A stretch of DNA of 64,000 nucleotides, taken from contig DATLBT010000012.1 in the NCBI GenBank assembly GCA_035526825.1, forward strand, positions 1 to 64,000, given 5' to 3'. Numbering within the stretch: the stretch's first letter is position 1; every line of letters starts with the position of its first letter. Shown here piece by piece: positions 50,830 through 60,558 of this stretch. The notes beneath the pieces are model-generated. The model had not been told where the DNA came from, made no database searches, and worked only from the letters and a program-made list of their open reading frames with translations. Source of the stretch: JACPFV01 sp035526825 (GTDB taxonomy: Bacteria; Pseudomonadota; Gammaproteobacteria; Nevskiales; Nevskiaceae). A program made the position numbers and the translations under genes.

Positions 50830-53277
50830 GTGAACCTCGGGCGGGCTACCGTCGATGTGGACGGCGCGGACCTGCTCGCGGAGAACCTGCGGCTGCGAAA
50901 AGCGATGCGCGACGTCGTGGCGATGGCCACGCTGCCTGCCGTCTGGATCGGCCAGGGTACGGACGCGATCGCACGGAGCCTCGCATCCGCGCTGCTGACC
51001 ACCTTGCCGGTGGACATCGTCTACGTCTGCATCGGCAACCGGTCAGGACAGGGCCACGGGGCTACGTTGAAGTCGCGCCACGTACTCGACGACGTCCAGG
51101 CGCAGGCGACGCGACTGGCCGTGGAGGCCCTGCTTGCCAGCGAGGCCAATGCGCCGCCTGCCATCCCCGATCCCGCCGGCAACGGGCTGCTGCGGGTAGC
51201 GATCACCCGCTTCGGCGCCCAGGACCGCAGTGGCGTCCTGGTGACGGCGTCACGGCACTCGGATTTTCCATCGGAGAGCGACCGGGCGATCCTCGGGGTC
51301 GGCGCCAACCAGACCGCGATCGTGTTGCAACGCCTCCACGCCGAACGACAATCGGAAGAAAGCCGCGAGAATCTGGATGCCGCCCTGCTGGCGGCCGACC
51401 TGGGCCATTGGCGCCTCACGCTGGCCGACGAACGCATCGACCGCAACGCGCGCCACGACCAGATTTTCGGCTTCCAGGCAATGGCGCCCCACTGGGATTA
51501 CCCGACCTTCCTTGACCACCTCATCGCCGAAGACATGGAGCGGGTAGACGCGGCGCGCCAGCACGCCGTGGCGAGCCGCACGCCCTGGGAAGTGGAGTGC
51601 CGGATCCGGACCGAGGAAGGGCGGGTGCGATGGGCATGGATCAAGGGCAGCGTGCTCGAAGGACGTGACGGCGAACCGGAAGTCCTGACCGGTGTCATCG
51701 CCGACATCACCCGGCGCAAGAACATCGAGCGCGAATTGCGCGATGCGCGCAGCCGGCTGCAAGCAGCGCTCACCGCCGGCGCCATCGTCACCTGGACCTG
51801 GGACATTCCCGGCAACCGCATGTGGGCGGACGAAGCTCTGGCGACCTTGTTCGGACTGGAGGCGGCGGCCGCTTCGGGCGGGAGCCTGGACCCCTATCTC
51901 GAGGCCATCCATCCAGACGACCGCGAGCGAGTGACGGGCACGCTGCGCCGCGCAGTGGACACCGATGGCGACTACTCGGCCGACTATCGCGTGATGCAGC
52001 CCGACGGCTCGGTGCGCTGGGTGGCAGCGCGCGGACAAGTCGAACGGGATGCCGAGGGCCGGCCGCTGCGCATGCCCGGCGTGCTGGTGGACATCACGCA
52101 ACGCAAGGCGCTGGAGAACGAGCTCAGCGTGCGCGTAGCGGAAATGGCGGTCATGGACCAGCGCAAGGACGAGTTCCTGGCCACGCTGGCGCACGAGTTG
52201 CGCAATCCACTGGCACCGATCCGCAATTCGCTGCAGATTCTGAAGATGCCCCGCGTCGAGGCCGAGATGGCCAACCGCGTGCGCGAGGTGATGGAGCGGC
52301 AGGTCAACCAGCTCGTCCGGCTGGTGGATGACCTCCTGGACGTGTCGCGCGTCATGCGCGGGAAGATCGACCTACGCCGCGAGCCCACGGAATTGTCCAT
52401 GGTCGTCGCGCGGGCCGTGGAAACCGTGCAGCCGCTCATCGAGGCGCACGGTCACACGCTGGATATCGACCTGCCGCAGGAATCGCTGCTGCTCGATGTC
52501 GATCCGGTCCGCCTCGCACAGGTCGTCGGGAACCTCCTGGCCAATGCCGCCAAGTACACGGACAGCGGTGGGACGATCCGCGTCAAGGCGCGACGCGATG
52601 GGGACCATGCCATTTTCAGCGTCATCGACAACGGCATCGGCATCCCGGCCGACATGCTCCCGCGGGTTTTCGACCTGTTCGTGCAGGTGGACCAGGCGAG
52701 CAACAAGAGCCACGGTGGCCTCGGCATCGGCCTGACCCTGGTGCGCAACCTCGTGGAGATGCATGGCGGGGGGGTCGACGTACGCAGCGAGGGGCTCGGT
52801 CGAGGCAGCGAGTTCCGCGTGCGCCTGCCCGTACTGCAGCCCGCTATCCTGGATCAGCCACTGGTGTTCGAGCCACGACCCGTCGCTGCCGTCGGCCGAC
52901 GCGTGCTGGTGGTGGACGACAACCGCGACGCTGCCGAAAGTCTGGCCGTGTTGCTGAAATTGCAGGGGCATGACGTACGCACCGCGCACGATGGCGAGTC
53001 CGCCTTGGCTTACGCCCGGGAGTTCGGGCCCAGTCTGGTGTTGCTTGACCTGGGAATGCCCGGCATGGACGGCCATGAGGTCGCGCGGAGGATTCGAAGC
53101 GATCCTTCTATCAAGCCCTGCGTGCTCGCCGCGCTGACGGGGTGGGGCCAGGAGAAGGATCGGGCGCGTACCGCTGCGTCCGGTTTCCACGCGCACCTTG
53201 TAAAGCCTGTCGATGCCGCTGAGCTTGAGGCGCTTTTAGGAACGCTTGACCAACACGGCGCACTCTTCCCTCGGTGA
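50830..53277 (+). CDS. Hybrid histidine kinase (GAF-PAS-PAS-HK-REC)
   Basis: The 815-residue kinase starts at GTG 50830, eight bases after the MEDS stop. A GAF-like N-terminal domain (about residues 20-165) and two PAS domains (about 180-300 and 310-430) lead to HisKA FLATLAHELRNPLAPIRNSL (His about 455), HATPase DNGIGIPADML and GGLGIGL, and a receiver with VLLDLGMPGMDG and KPVDAAE. Coupling to the MEDS gene suggests the MEDS domain provides or modulates its signal. No membrane helix is present. Confidence 0.93.
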   Translation: MNLGRATVDVDGADLLAENLRLRKAMRDVVAMATLPAVWIGQGTDAIARSLASALLTTLPVDIVYVCIGNRSGQGHGATLKSRHVLDDVQAQATRLAVEALLASEANAPPAIPDPAGNGLLRVAITRFGAQDRSGVLVTASRHSDFPSESDRAILGVGANQTAIVLQRLHAERQSEESRENLDAALLAADLGHWRLTLADERIDRNARHDQIFGFQAMAPHWDYPTFLDHLIAEDMERVDAARQHAVASRTPWEVECRIRTEEGRVRWAWIKGSVLEGRDGEPEVLTGVIADITRRKNIERELRDARSRLQAALTAGAIVTWTWDIPGNRMWADEALATLFGLEAAAASGGSLDPYLEAIHPDDRERVTGTLRRAVDTDGDYSADYRVMQPDGSVRWVAARGQVERDAEGRPLRMPGVLVDITQRKALENELSVRVAEMAVMDQRKDEFLATLAHELRNPLAPIRNSLQILKMPRVEAEMANRVREVMERQVNQLVRLVDDLLDVSRVMRGKIDLRREPTELSMVVARAVETVQPLIEAHGHTLDIDLPQESLLLDVDPVRLAQVVGNLLANAAKYTDSGGTIRVKARRDGDHAIFSVIDNGIGIPADMLPRVFDLFVQVDQASNKSHGGLGIGLTLVRNLVEMHGGGVDVRSEGLGRGSEFRVRLPVLQPAILDQPLVFEPRPVAAVGRRVLVVDDNRDAAESLAVLLKLQGHDVRTAHDGESALAYAREFGPSLVLLDLGMPGMDGHEVARRIRSDPSIKPCVLAALTGWGQEKDRARTAASGFHAHLVKPVDAAELEALLGTLDQHGALFPR

Positions 53278-53569
53278 CCACAGGATGAGGATCATTCGCC
53301 GCGACCGCGAATCCGCTGGTAGATGTTTGCTCGGCTGCCGATTCTCCGTCGCCAGAGGCTTCGTCGCCATGAGCAAGCCCGCGGATGGCTGCGCAGCGCA
53401 GGGGTGGTCAGGTGCTCATTGCTCCCCCTCTCCATGGTGACCAGCGAGTGTCCAATTGGCTGCGCGATAGCCCCGCCGCCCGATTCAGCCGGCGCCACCG
53501 TGCCATCACGCATCTTTGCCTAACCTCCTGCCGCTCCGCGCCGGGTGGAGTCATACCAGAGGTGAAACC

Positions 53570-54733
53570 GTGACCGAAATCGCAGCCGCACACACCCTTC
53601 TACCCGATACCCGGGCAGCCGCCGAAGACCTGGCTCGCCAGATCAACGCGTCGCTCTCGGGCCCCGCGGACGCGGTCATCGTGTTCGCTTCCGCACGCTT
53701 CGACTACGAAACACTGCTCGAAACACTCCAGGCGGCCTGCACCCCGGGCGTGCTGATCGGCTCCTCGTCGGCGGGCGAATTCACCCACGCCGCGCAAGGT
53801 ACCGGCACCGCGAGCGCGCTCGCACTGAAATCGGACACCCTGAAGTTCTCCGCTGGCCTGGGGCGTGACGTGGCGCGCGACAGCCGCGCTGCCGCGCGCC
53901 AGCTGGTTTCCGGATTCAATGGCATGGGCGGCACCCGGCACGCCTATCGCGCGGCGCTGATCATGACCGATGCGCTGGCCGGCCATGCCGAAGAATTCGT
54001 CGACGAGATGACGCTGCGCACTTCAGGTCGCTATCTGCTCGCGGGCGGAGGTGCCGGCGACGATGCCAACTTCAGCCGTACCCACGTCTTCCACGGAACC
54101 CATGCCTACACCGATGCGGCCGTCGCCCTGGAGATCCTGTCAGACAAGCCGATCGGCGTGGGCGTTGGACACGGTTGGGAGCCGGCCGGAGTGCCGTTGC
54201 GCGCAACCGAAGTCGATGGCATGCGCGTGGTCGGTTTCAATGGATTCCCCGCCTTCGAAGCGTTCGAGCAGCACGCGCTCGCCACTGGCCAGGTGTTCGA
54301 CCGCAACGATCCCATGCCATTTTTCCTGCACAACATCCTGGGCGTGGACACGGGCAACGGTTATCGCCTGCGCGTGCCGCTGGCCATCGGCGAGGACGGC
54401 TCAATCCATTGTGCCGCCGAGATTCCCGAGCAGGCCAGCGTGCGGATCATGAGCACCAACTCCGAATCGGCCGCCATCGCAGCCAGGCGCGCCACCTGCG
54501 CCGCTGTGGCCGCCCTGGGTGAGTCGCAGCCGGGCGGCGCGCTGTTCTTCGACTGCGTCGCCACCCGCCTGCGGCTCGGCGACGCCTTCCGCTTCGAGCT
54601 GGGCATGGTGGCGGACTCGCTCGCCGGCGCACCGTTCGTGGGCTGCAATACCTACGGTCAGATCGCGCGCTCGGACAGCCAATTCAGCGGCTTCCACAAC
54701 TGTACGGCGGTCGTGCTGGCACTCCCGGCCTGA
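53570..54733 (+). CDS. FIST-domain sensory protein
   Basis: The 387-residue protein starts at GTG 53570 after AGAGGTG. FIST_N (about residues 25-215: ADAVIVFASARFDYETLLET, GVLIGSSSAGEFTHAA) and FIST_C (about 220-370: LFFDCVATRLRLGDAFRFEL) follow in order. FIST proteins are predicted to sense small ligands, possibly amino acids, in front of signalling proteins. The next gene, a kinase, begins two bases after its stop. An in-frame ATG at 53516 lacks a ribosome site. Confidence 0.88.
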   Translation: MTEIAAAHTLLPDTRAAAEDLARQINASLSGPADAVIVFASARFDYETLLETLQAACTPGVLIGSSSAGEFTHAAQGTGTASALALKSDTLKFSAGLGRDVARDSRAAARQLVSGFNGMGGTRHAYRAALIMTDALAGHAEEFVDEMTLRTSGRYLLAGGGAGDDANFSRTHVFHGTHAYTDAAVALEILSDKPIGVGVGHGWEPAGVPLRATEVDGMRVVGFNGFPAFEAFEQHALATGQVFDRNDPMPFFLHNILGVDTGNGYRLRVPLAIGEDGSIHCAAEIPEQASVRIMSTNSESAAIAARRATCAAVAALGESQPGGALFFDCVATRLRLGDAFRFELGMVADSLAGAPFVGCNTYGQIARSDSQFSGFHNCTAVVLALPA

Positions 54734-54734
54734 C

Positions 54735-56438
54735 ATGGACGCGCTGGAGGCGATCCAGCTATTCGTCGACCTCGTGGACTGCGAGGATCGTGAATCGGCG
54801 AAGGGCCGGCTGGCGGCGGCGGCGGGCGCCGAGGACTTGCTGGTTTTCCTCGGTGAGCCGGGGACGGATGCGATGCTCCCGGCGCCCGGCTGGCGCAAGA
54901 CGCTGCCGGGCGGCGAGGCCTGGCGTGGGTTGCTCGCGCGCGCACGCTTGCCCGGCGTGCACCGGGGCATGGTCCCTTGGGAGCGTGGCAAGCCGGATGT
55001 GGAGGCGGTCGGTTGCGTCGGCGATGGCGTTGGCATCGTATTGATCGGTGGATCGGTATGCGAGGCCGACGCGCAATTGTTGTGCGCGATGGCGCCGCTG
55101 TTGAAGGGTGCGTTCCGCGCACAACAGGCGCTGGCCGCAAGTGCCGGTGAATTGCAGGCGGCGCGCTCCGAAGTGCGCCATGTCTCGACGCTAATGATGG
55201 CGCTCGACGAGACCCGCGCGCAGCTCGATCGGTCATTGTCCGAGCTCGATCGTCAGGCGCGCTCGCTCGAGCAGGCGCGCCACCGCGCCGAGCAGGCCAC
55301 GCGTTCGAAGGACGAGTTCATGGCGATGCTCGGCCATGAGCTGCGCAATCCGCTCGCGCCGATCAAGACGGCGCTCGACCTGCTGAAGTTTCGTGGCGTC
55401 TGGTCGCAGGAACACGAGGTGATGCAGCGCCAGCTCGCCCACATGATCCGGTTGGTGGACGATCTCCTCGACGTCGCGCGCATCGTCGGCGGAAAGCTGT
55501 CGCTGCAGCTGGCGCCGGTCGAAATCGGAGACGTCGTCGCCAGGGCGCTGGAAACGGCCTCGCCGCTGCTGACCCAACGCGCCCAGTCCGTGTGCGTGGA
55601 CGTGCCGCCCGACGGCTTGCTCGTCCACGGCGAAGGGCCGCGGCTGGAGCAGGTATTCGCGAACCTGCTGACCAACGCCTCGAAGTACAGCGATCCGCGT
55701 ACGCACATCGACCTCGTCGCCCGTCGCGAAGGCGACTCGGTGCGGATAGAGGTGCGCGACCAGGGCATTGGTATCGATGCCTCACTATTGGAGGACGTGT
55801 TCGAGCTATTCAACCAGCAAGGCCGCGGGCTCGACCGCGCACAGGGGGGGCTGGGCCTGGGCCTTGCTATCGTGCGCAATCTCGTGGCGTTGCACCAGGG
55901 CACGGTTGCGGCCTACAGCGACGGTCCGGGGCGCGGCAGCCGCTTCGTGGTCACCCTGCCGCTGATGGGCAGCAATCCCGCGCCGGTGACGTCTCCCAAC
56001 GCGCATGTCGTCTCGCGATCCGATGGTGCCGGCGGAAGCCGGGCCGCCCGCATCCTGCTGGTCGATGACAATGCTGATGGCCGCGACACGCTCGCCCTGG
56101 CGCTGACTGCGCTGGGCCATGAGGTGCACACCGCCGCCGATGCGTTCGAGGCGCTGAACATCGCGCCCAGCTGCCGCCCAGATGTCGCCGTGCTCGATAT
56201 CGGCCTGCCGGTGATGGACGGCTACGAGCTGGCCAACCGATTGCGCGAATTGGACGGCCGACCGATCCGCATGATCGCAGTCACCGGCTACGGACAGCCG
56301 AGCGACAAGGCGCGGACGCGGGCCGCCGGATTCAGCGCCCACTTCGTCAAGCCCGTAGACCTCGACACGCTGGTGTATGCCGTTGAGCGGCTTGCAGAGG
56401 ATGAAATGTCCGCGCTGCCGGCAACTTGGGAGCCGTAG
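54735..56438 (+). CDS. Hybrid histidine kinase paired with FIST
   Basis: The 567-residue kinase from ATG 54735 has a short N-terminal input region (about residues 1-135), a coiled coil (about 140-195), HisKA FMAMLGHELRNPLAPIKTAL (His about 204), HATPase DQGIGIDASLL and GGLGLGLAI, and a C-terminal receiver with VLDIGLPVMDG and KPVDLDT. There is no PAS or membrane domain, so its input probably comes from the adjacent FIST protein. The frame open upstream is a shadow of the FIST gene. Confidence 0.92.
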   Translation: MDALEAIQLFVDLVDCEDRESAKGRLAAAAGAEDLLVFLGEPGTDAMLPAPGWRKTLPGGEAWRGLLARARLPGVHRGMVPWERGKPDVEAVGCVGDGVGIVLIGGSVCEADAQLLCAMAPLLKGAFRAQQALAASAGELQAARSEVRHVSTLMMALDETRAQLDRSLSELDRQARSLEQARHRAEQATRSKDEFMAMLGHELRNPLAPIKTALDLLKFRGVWSQEHEVMQRQLAHMIRLVDDLLDVARIVGGKLSLQLAPVEIGDVVARALETASPLLTQRAQSVCVDVPPDGLLVHGEGPRLEQVFANLLTNASKYSDPRTHIDLVARREGDSVRIEVRDQGIGIDASLLEDVFELFNQQGRGLDRAQGGLGLGLAIVRNLVALHQGTVAAYSDGPGRGSRFVVTLPLMGSNPAPVTSPNAHVVSRSDGAGGSRAARILLVDDNADGRDTLALALTALGHEVHTAADAFEALNIAPSCRPDVAVLDIGLPVMDGYELANRLRELDGRPIRMIAVTGYGQPSDKARTRAAGFSAHFVKPVDLDTLVYAVERLAEDEMSALPATWEP

Positions 56439-56929
56439 TTGACATGTCAGTGTGGAGTGTGTCGTTTGCGCCGACCGACCCCTGGGGGCTGGACGCGACC
56501 GGGCCGTCGAACACTGGGTCACTTGGACACACACAATGCGACGGACGAAGGCGGCATTTATCGTCGAGCCAAGAAGCTTGGGGCAGTACGGCTGCGATAC
56601 CGTCACAGCGCTGCGTGACCATGAAAAAGTGGACGCTCGCATTTTGCGTGCGAGCGCCCAGAGTGGATGGCGGGGCTTTGATCGACAAGCCCTCGCACTC
56701 GTCGTATCGCCCCTTCCCCACGTCCTGCCACGGATTGCTCCCTTCGCGGACGCGCAGCACGTGCCAGACTTCGATCGGGGCCCTCGGCTGCTAGCGTAGG
56801 ACGTGCGCGTTGGGTGGCGCGCGGGGGTGGGGCGTCAAACGTGGTTGGCCCGACTTCCTCCGGAGATCTATGGGTTGCCGCTCCGATTGGGGGAGCACCC
56901 ATAGCCTTCGAATTGCTTGCCCTGGAACG
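56439..56929. other. Region without a convincing gene
   Basis: These 491 bases between the kinase and IS3 debris hold overlapping GC-rich frames on both strands, none with a ribosome site or family signature. It is probably decayed insertion-sequence flank. Confidence 0.5.
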
Positions 56930-57385
56930 CTAGTCCGCCGGGCGTGTCGCAGGCCGCTTGTTCTTGAACGCGTCTTCGGCCTGTTTGAGCAGCTTCTTGC
57001 GCTGCGCTGGACTGGCGTCGGCCCAAAGCAACAACAGCTTCGCGAGCTGCTCGTCTTCGGCGAACAGGAAGGCGGTGGGGACTCCGAGCACCTTGGCGAG
57101 GCGCTTGGCCGTCGTGTGGTGCGGCACGTGCTGGCCCTTCTCGTACTGGTTGATGCGCGGACTGGCCACCAACGGGTCCAAGCCGGCGCTTTCGTGCGTC
57201 GCGTCGCCGAAAATGGTCAGGCACTTGATGACCCGGCCGTCCGCGGTGCGGTCGAACACGAAATCCATCGACCACACCTGGATGGGCGCGAGCGGCCGCC
57301 CCAGCGGTTGCCGCTCGCCGAGCAGGACTTTCTTGCGCTTGCGCCGCCGCACCTGCAGCTTCGCCTCCTGGTACAGCCGTTCCAC
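56930..57385 (-). pseudogene. Chimera: IS3 transposase OrfB fused to an XRE regulator tail
   Basis: One open frame joins two genes. The first about 68 residues (VERLYQEAKLQVRRRKRKKV, IQVWSMDFVFDRTADGRV, CLTIFGDATHES) are the middle of an IS3 OrfB transposase, reaching the first catalytic Asp region. From LDPLVASPRINQYEKG on, the sequence matches residues 35-105 of the XRE regulator at 62131, without its N-terminal recognition helix. The junction is near 57181. An in-frame TAG at 57389-57391 separates it from the 5' part of OrfB. Neither parental function should survive. Confidence 0.82.
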
Positions 57386-57388
57386 GCG

Positions 57389-57625
57389 CTAGTAGTTCAC
57401 GAGCATCCCTGCCTGCCGCAGCTTGAGGTGGATCATCCCGACGCCGTAGCGCTTGTGCCGATGCGCCAGCGCCTGGATGCGTTCGCGCAGCTCGCCGTTG
57501 CCGTCCGGACGCGGCTGGTACCGGAACGCGCTGGCACTCATGCCCGCGACGGCCAACGCCCGCCGCTCGCTCAATCGCGTCACCAGTGACCGCACCAGCT
57601 CCCGACGGGCCGGTGCGGTCACCAC
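57389..57625 (-). pseudogene. N-terminal part of IS3 OrfB
   Basis: The 78 codons from GTG 57625 are the HTH_21-type start of IS3 OrfB (LVTRLSERRALAVAGMSASA, then YGVGMIHLKLRQAGMLVNY), ending at an in-frame TAG that replaces a residue before RVERLYQEAK. The start overlaps the OrfA stop by one base, as in intact IS3 elements. Without the stop it would continue into the chimera. Confidence 0.78.
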
Positions 57626-57861
57626 TATTTTCGCAGCGCCTCGCGGGTCACCTCGTTCTCGAGCAGCGACTCGGCCAGCAACTTCTTGAGCCGCGTGTTC
57701 TCCGTCTCCAGCTCACGCAGGCGCTTGGCGTCCGAGACGCTCATGCCGCCGAACTTGGTGCGCCACAGGTAAAAGGCCGCATCGCTGAAGGCGTGCTTGC
57801 GGCACAACTCCCTGCGGTGCAGCTCCGAGCCCGCCAGTTTCACCGGTTCGATGGACGTACC
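57625..57861 (-). pseudogene. MEDS gene 5' fragment fused to IS3 OrfA
   Basis: The 62 C-terminal residues (LCRKHAFSDAAFYLWRTKFG, then MSVSDAKRLRELETENTRLK) are the second half of an IS3 OrfA with its leucine-zipper. The 16 residues before (GTSIEPVKLAGSELHR, 57814-57861) match the N-terminus of the MEDS protein at 50174 (GISAEPVKLAGSALHR). The ATG of the MEDS copy is lost. It marks a recombination between an IS3 element and a second MEDS gene. Confidence 0.78.
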
Positions 57862-58066
57862 CTTGTCGCTTCCCGCCGGGGTTGGGAGGAGCAGATGAAC
57901 GCCGTCGGCGCGTGAACGCGACGTCAAGTTCATGCGCCAAATCCTGGTAAAGACCATGCGCGGGATACGCGGCGGATGGCGGGTGGCAATTGGTATTGCC
58001 GACAAGACACCGACTTCGGCACGGCAACTCGCGGAGCGCGGCGTGCCAAAGATGCCTCGATCCGGC

Positions 58067-59677
58067 CTAATGTCGAAAGCAGCTTGCGTCGGCGCGATCG
58101 GCCAAGCGGAACTGCACCACGTGGCGGCCGTCGATGCGCTCACGCGCACCGGCCAGGCAAGGGGCGAAGCTCGCGGGGTCGAGCGGCGCGTCGCCACCGC
58201 GCAGCACGAACCCGCGCATGCGCGCGGCGTCTTCGGCCGGCAAGGCGCGGTCGAAGTACGCGAGCAGGAATGCATTGTCGATGCGAAAGCCAGGCTCGGC
58301 CCGCGCGCGGGCCACCAGTTCGCGCACGACGTCGTCGAGGCTGCGCTTGCCCTGGGATGCCCGGCTCAGGGCGAGGTCGGCCTGCCACGCGGCGAGGTAG
58401 CCGCGCACGTAAGGGATCTGCTCCGCGTCCGCGTCCGTCCAGAAGCGCTTACCCGCGGTCGCGAGCTCCAGGTCCCGCCGCGGGTTGGCCGCGTGGCGGC
58501 GCAGACGGTCGTTCAGCACCGCCACCGACAGCGACGGCGCCTGCAGTCCGGCACGCGTGAGCAGGCGCATCGTGTAGAACTCGGCGACACCTTCGCTGAA
58601 CCAGTAGGCCGAAGCATCGTCGCGCCGCGTCGCCGGGTCGGTGGCCACGCGCAGGGTCAGGCCGTCCCAGTTGTGGAAATACTCGTGCGCGAGGACCCAG
58701 CGCAGCTGCTCGCGGTGCTGTTCGCCGTGAGCCAGGTCCAGCCCGGACCAGGCGAACACCGCGAGCGCGTGGTGGAGCCCGGTGCCGCCGCCGATGTTGA
58801 TGTCGGGATCGCGGCGCGCACCGCCGCGCAGGCTCACCAGGTACCAGGGATCCGCGTCGTGGAAGAACCCGCGCTCGGCTGCGACGATCGCGAGCACGTC
58901 GTTGTGCAGGTCCTGTACGCGCACGCCGGGGTCCATCGCGTCGTGCACGATGCCGATGCGGCCGGAAGGCGTGTCACGCACCTGCATCGACACAGCGCCG
59001 CCCACGAACAGCGAGCGGCCGAGCATCGTGCGGGACACGACCGCGCGTTCGACGACGTTGCCCGGCGCGAACGAGGAAGCGAAGTGCGCGGCATCGGCCA
59101 CCCGCGTGGCGTCAACCGTCACCGCGACCACATCGGTGGAAGTCCGTCCGGCCGGCAACAACAGCGCGGAGTCGCCGATGAGCTGGAACGAGTCGCCCTG
59201 CACGATCGGCCGGAACTGGTCGAGCGGACCTGCGTCGATGGTCAGCACGCCGCTCGGCACAAGCCGGTAGCTGACGGTCAACGGCGCGCGCGGCGCGTGC
59301 CGCAGTGTCCAGCCAGTGCGGCCACGCTGCGCGGGTAGCGGCTGTCCGTCCAACGCGAAGCGCACGTCCGCGACGAACCGCTGCGCATCGGCAATGCCGC
59401 AACAGCCCGGAACGCGGAAGGTGGTTTCGCCATCCGCATCGCCGACGACGGCGAGCGTCAATGCCAGGCCGGCGGCCGGCGACAACGCATCGAAGCGGAC
59501 GCCGACCGAGTCGGTGGCGACTGGCGCAGGCGTGGGCGCAGGCGACGTTGCGGCCGACACGGGCACGACGACGGCAGCCGCCGCGGGGGGGCGCCCGGGC
59601 GCGGGGTCGCTGCACGCGCCGGCCACGCCGGCCAGCGCGAGCAGGACGAAACGCGCACAGAGCGCCCCGGGCGTCAT
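58067..59677 (-). CDS. M61-like zinc aminopeptidase lipoprotein
   Basis: The 536-residue protein starts at ATG 59677 with a lipoprotein signal (FVLLALAGVAGAC). The C-terminal half carries the zinc motif HEYFH (about residue 330, WVLAHEYFHNWDGLT) and the downstream Glu in WFSEGVAEFYT, as in glycyl aminopeptidases of family M61. A beta-sandwich-like N-terminal half precedes it. It probably trims peptides in the periplasm while membrane-anchored. The frame open to 59779 is Arg-rich and not credible. The gene stands alone. Confidence 0.86.
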   Translation of the reverse strand: MTPGALCARFVLLALAGVAGACSDPAPGRPPAAAAVVVPVSAATSPAPTPAPVATDSVGVRFDALSPAAGLALTLAVVGDADGETTFRVPGCCGIADAQRFVADVRFALDGQPLPAQRGRTGWTLRHAPRAPLTVSYRLVPSGVLTIDAGPLDQFRPIVQGDSFQLIGDSALLLPAGRTSTDVVAVTVDATRVADAAHFASSFAPGNVVERAVVSRTMLGRSLFVGGAVSMQVRDTPSGRIGIVHDAMDPGVRVQDLHNDVLAIVAAERGFFHDADPWYLVSLRGGARRDPDINIGGGTGLHHALAVFAWSGLDLAHGEQHREQLRWVLAHEYFHNWDGLTLRVATDPATRRDDASAYWFSEGVAEFYTMRLLTRAGLQAPSLSVAVLNDRLRRHAANPRRDLELATAGKRFWTDADAEQIPYVRGYLAAWQADLALSRASQGKRSLDDVVRELVARARAEPGFRIDNAFLLAYFDRALPAEDAARMRGFVLRGGDAPLDPASFAPCLAGARERIDGRHVVQFRLADRADASCFRH

Positions 59678-59868
59678 GCGGCGACGCACGGCGACACCGG
59701 TCCGAGCCGGGAACGCCCGTCGAACCGTGGCCCGGCGAATTCGCCGTCGGCGTCGACGGAGGGGAAGAACGGCTGGCACCAGAGGTCGGACCCCAGCGGA
59801 GAACCGCCACGAAGCGGTGGCCCGATTTCGCGAGTGCTGCAGTCGGTCGGAGTTCTGAGATCGCTCAT
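59674..59868 (-). CDS. Possible small leader gene before the peptidase
   Basis: A 64-residue frame from ATG 59868 ends at a TGA overlapping the peptidase ATG (ATGA, 59674-59677), the pattern of translational coupling. It is rich in Pro/Gly/Ser with no known domain and no clear ribosome site, so coding is uncertain. The rest of 59678-60111 shows nothing convincing. Confidence 0.35.
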   Translation of the reverse strand: MSDLRTPTDCSTREIGPPLRGGSPLGSDLWCQPFFPSVDADGEFAGPRFDGRSRLGPVSPCVAA

Positions 59869-60111
59869 GGAAACGGTGATCGACTGGAGGCGGTAATGCG
59901 TTCGTCTCCCGGGCACGGAAGAGGCTGATACTTGACTTTACCTGTGGGCGTTACTGACCAGCCAGCAGTTCCGACTTCCGGTCGCCCCAACGCGCCGCCG
60001 AAGCCCTGTTCAGCGCAGTCAATCGACTTTTCTAGCAGCATTGTTCGGCGAAGGCGACACGTTGAGCGCGATGCTGCGGTAGTTGGTAGAGACGTCGCAG
60101 CGGTCGAAGCG

Positions 60112-60558
60112 TCAGCGAACGAAGCGAGGATCCACCCAGAAGGGACCTTGGTCGACTTCTGTCAGGTGAGTGGCCGCTTGTCGGTGCGCGGGATTGATGA
60201 GGTAGTTGAAAGCATGAGGCAACACCGCCGAAGGCAGCTTGACCAGCAACGCGCCCTGACCATCGAGCCAGGCATTGCCAACAGCTTGGCTGGTGGGCTG
60301 GTTGGCCTGCCAGCCACTCGGCAAGGTCGGACTGGGGGAGACTTTTGCGCCCTTGCCGACCTCGACCGCAATTAACCGCAGTGAGGTCGGAATCGTCGCG
60401 GCGGTCAAGCGCATATGCGCCAGGACCTCCACCATCGCCAATGCCGGATGCTCGGCAACATAGATCACGTGGCGTGGTTTGGTATGCCATCGCCCGTCGA
60501 CAAACGTGCCGCCCAGGCCCGACAGCCCCGGGTACTGGGAAATGCGCCACAAGCGCAT
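60112..60558 (-). CDS. RES-domain toxin
   Basis: The 148-residue protein from ATG 60558 is a RES toxin, an NAD-degrading or ADP-ribosylating fold. The signature is visible as LWRISQYPGLSGLGGTFVDG with RWH, then VIYVAEHPALAMVEVLAHM, and a late Ser in the C-terminal half. The start overlaps the antitoxin stop by one base (TGATG), the usual order antitoxin then toxin. A longer frame to 60687 is a shadow of the antitoxin gene. Confidence 0.88.
   Translation of the reverse strand: MRLWRISQYPGLSGLGGTFVDGRWHTKPRHVIYVAEHPALAMVEVLAHMRLTAATIPTSLRLIAVEVGKGAKVSPSPTLPSGWQANQPTSQAVGNAWLDGQGALLVKLPSAVLPHAFNYLINPAHRQAATHLTEVDQGPFWVDPRFVR

Noticed and set aside
57932..59338. 468-codon plus-strand frame opposite the peptidase
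   Set aside because: The minus frame has HEYFH and a lipoprotein signal; the plus frame is Arg/Gly-rich noise.
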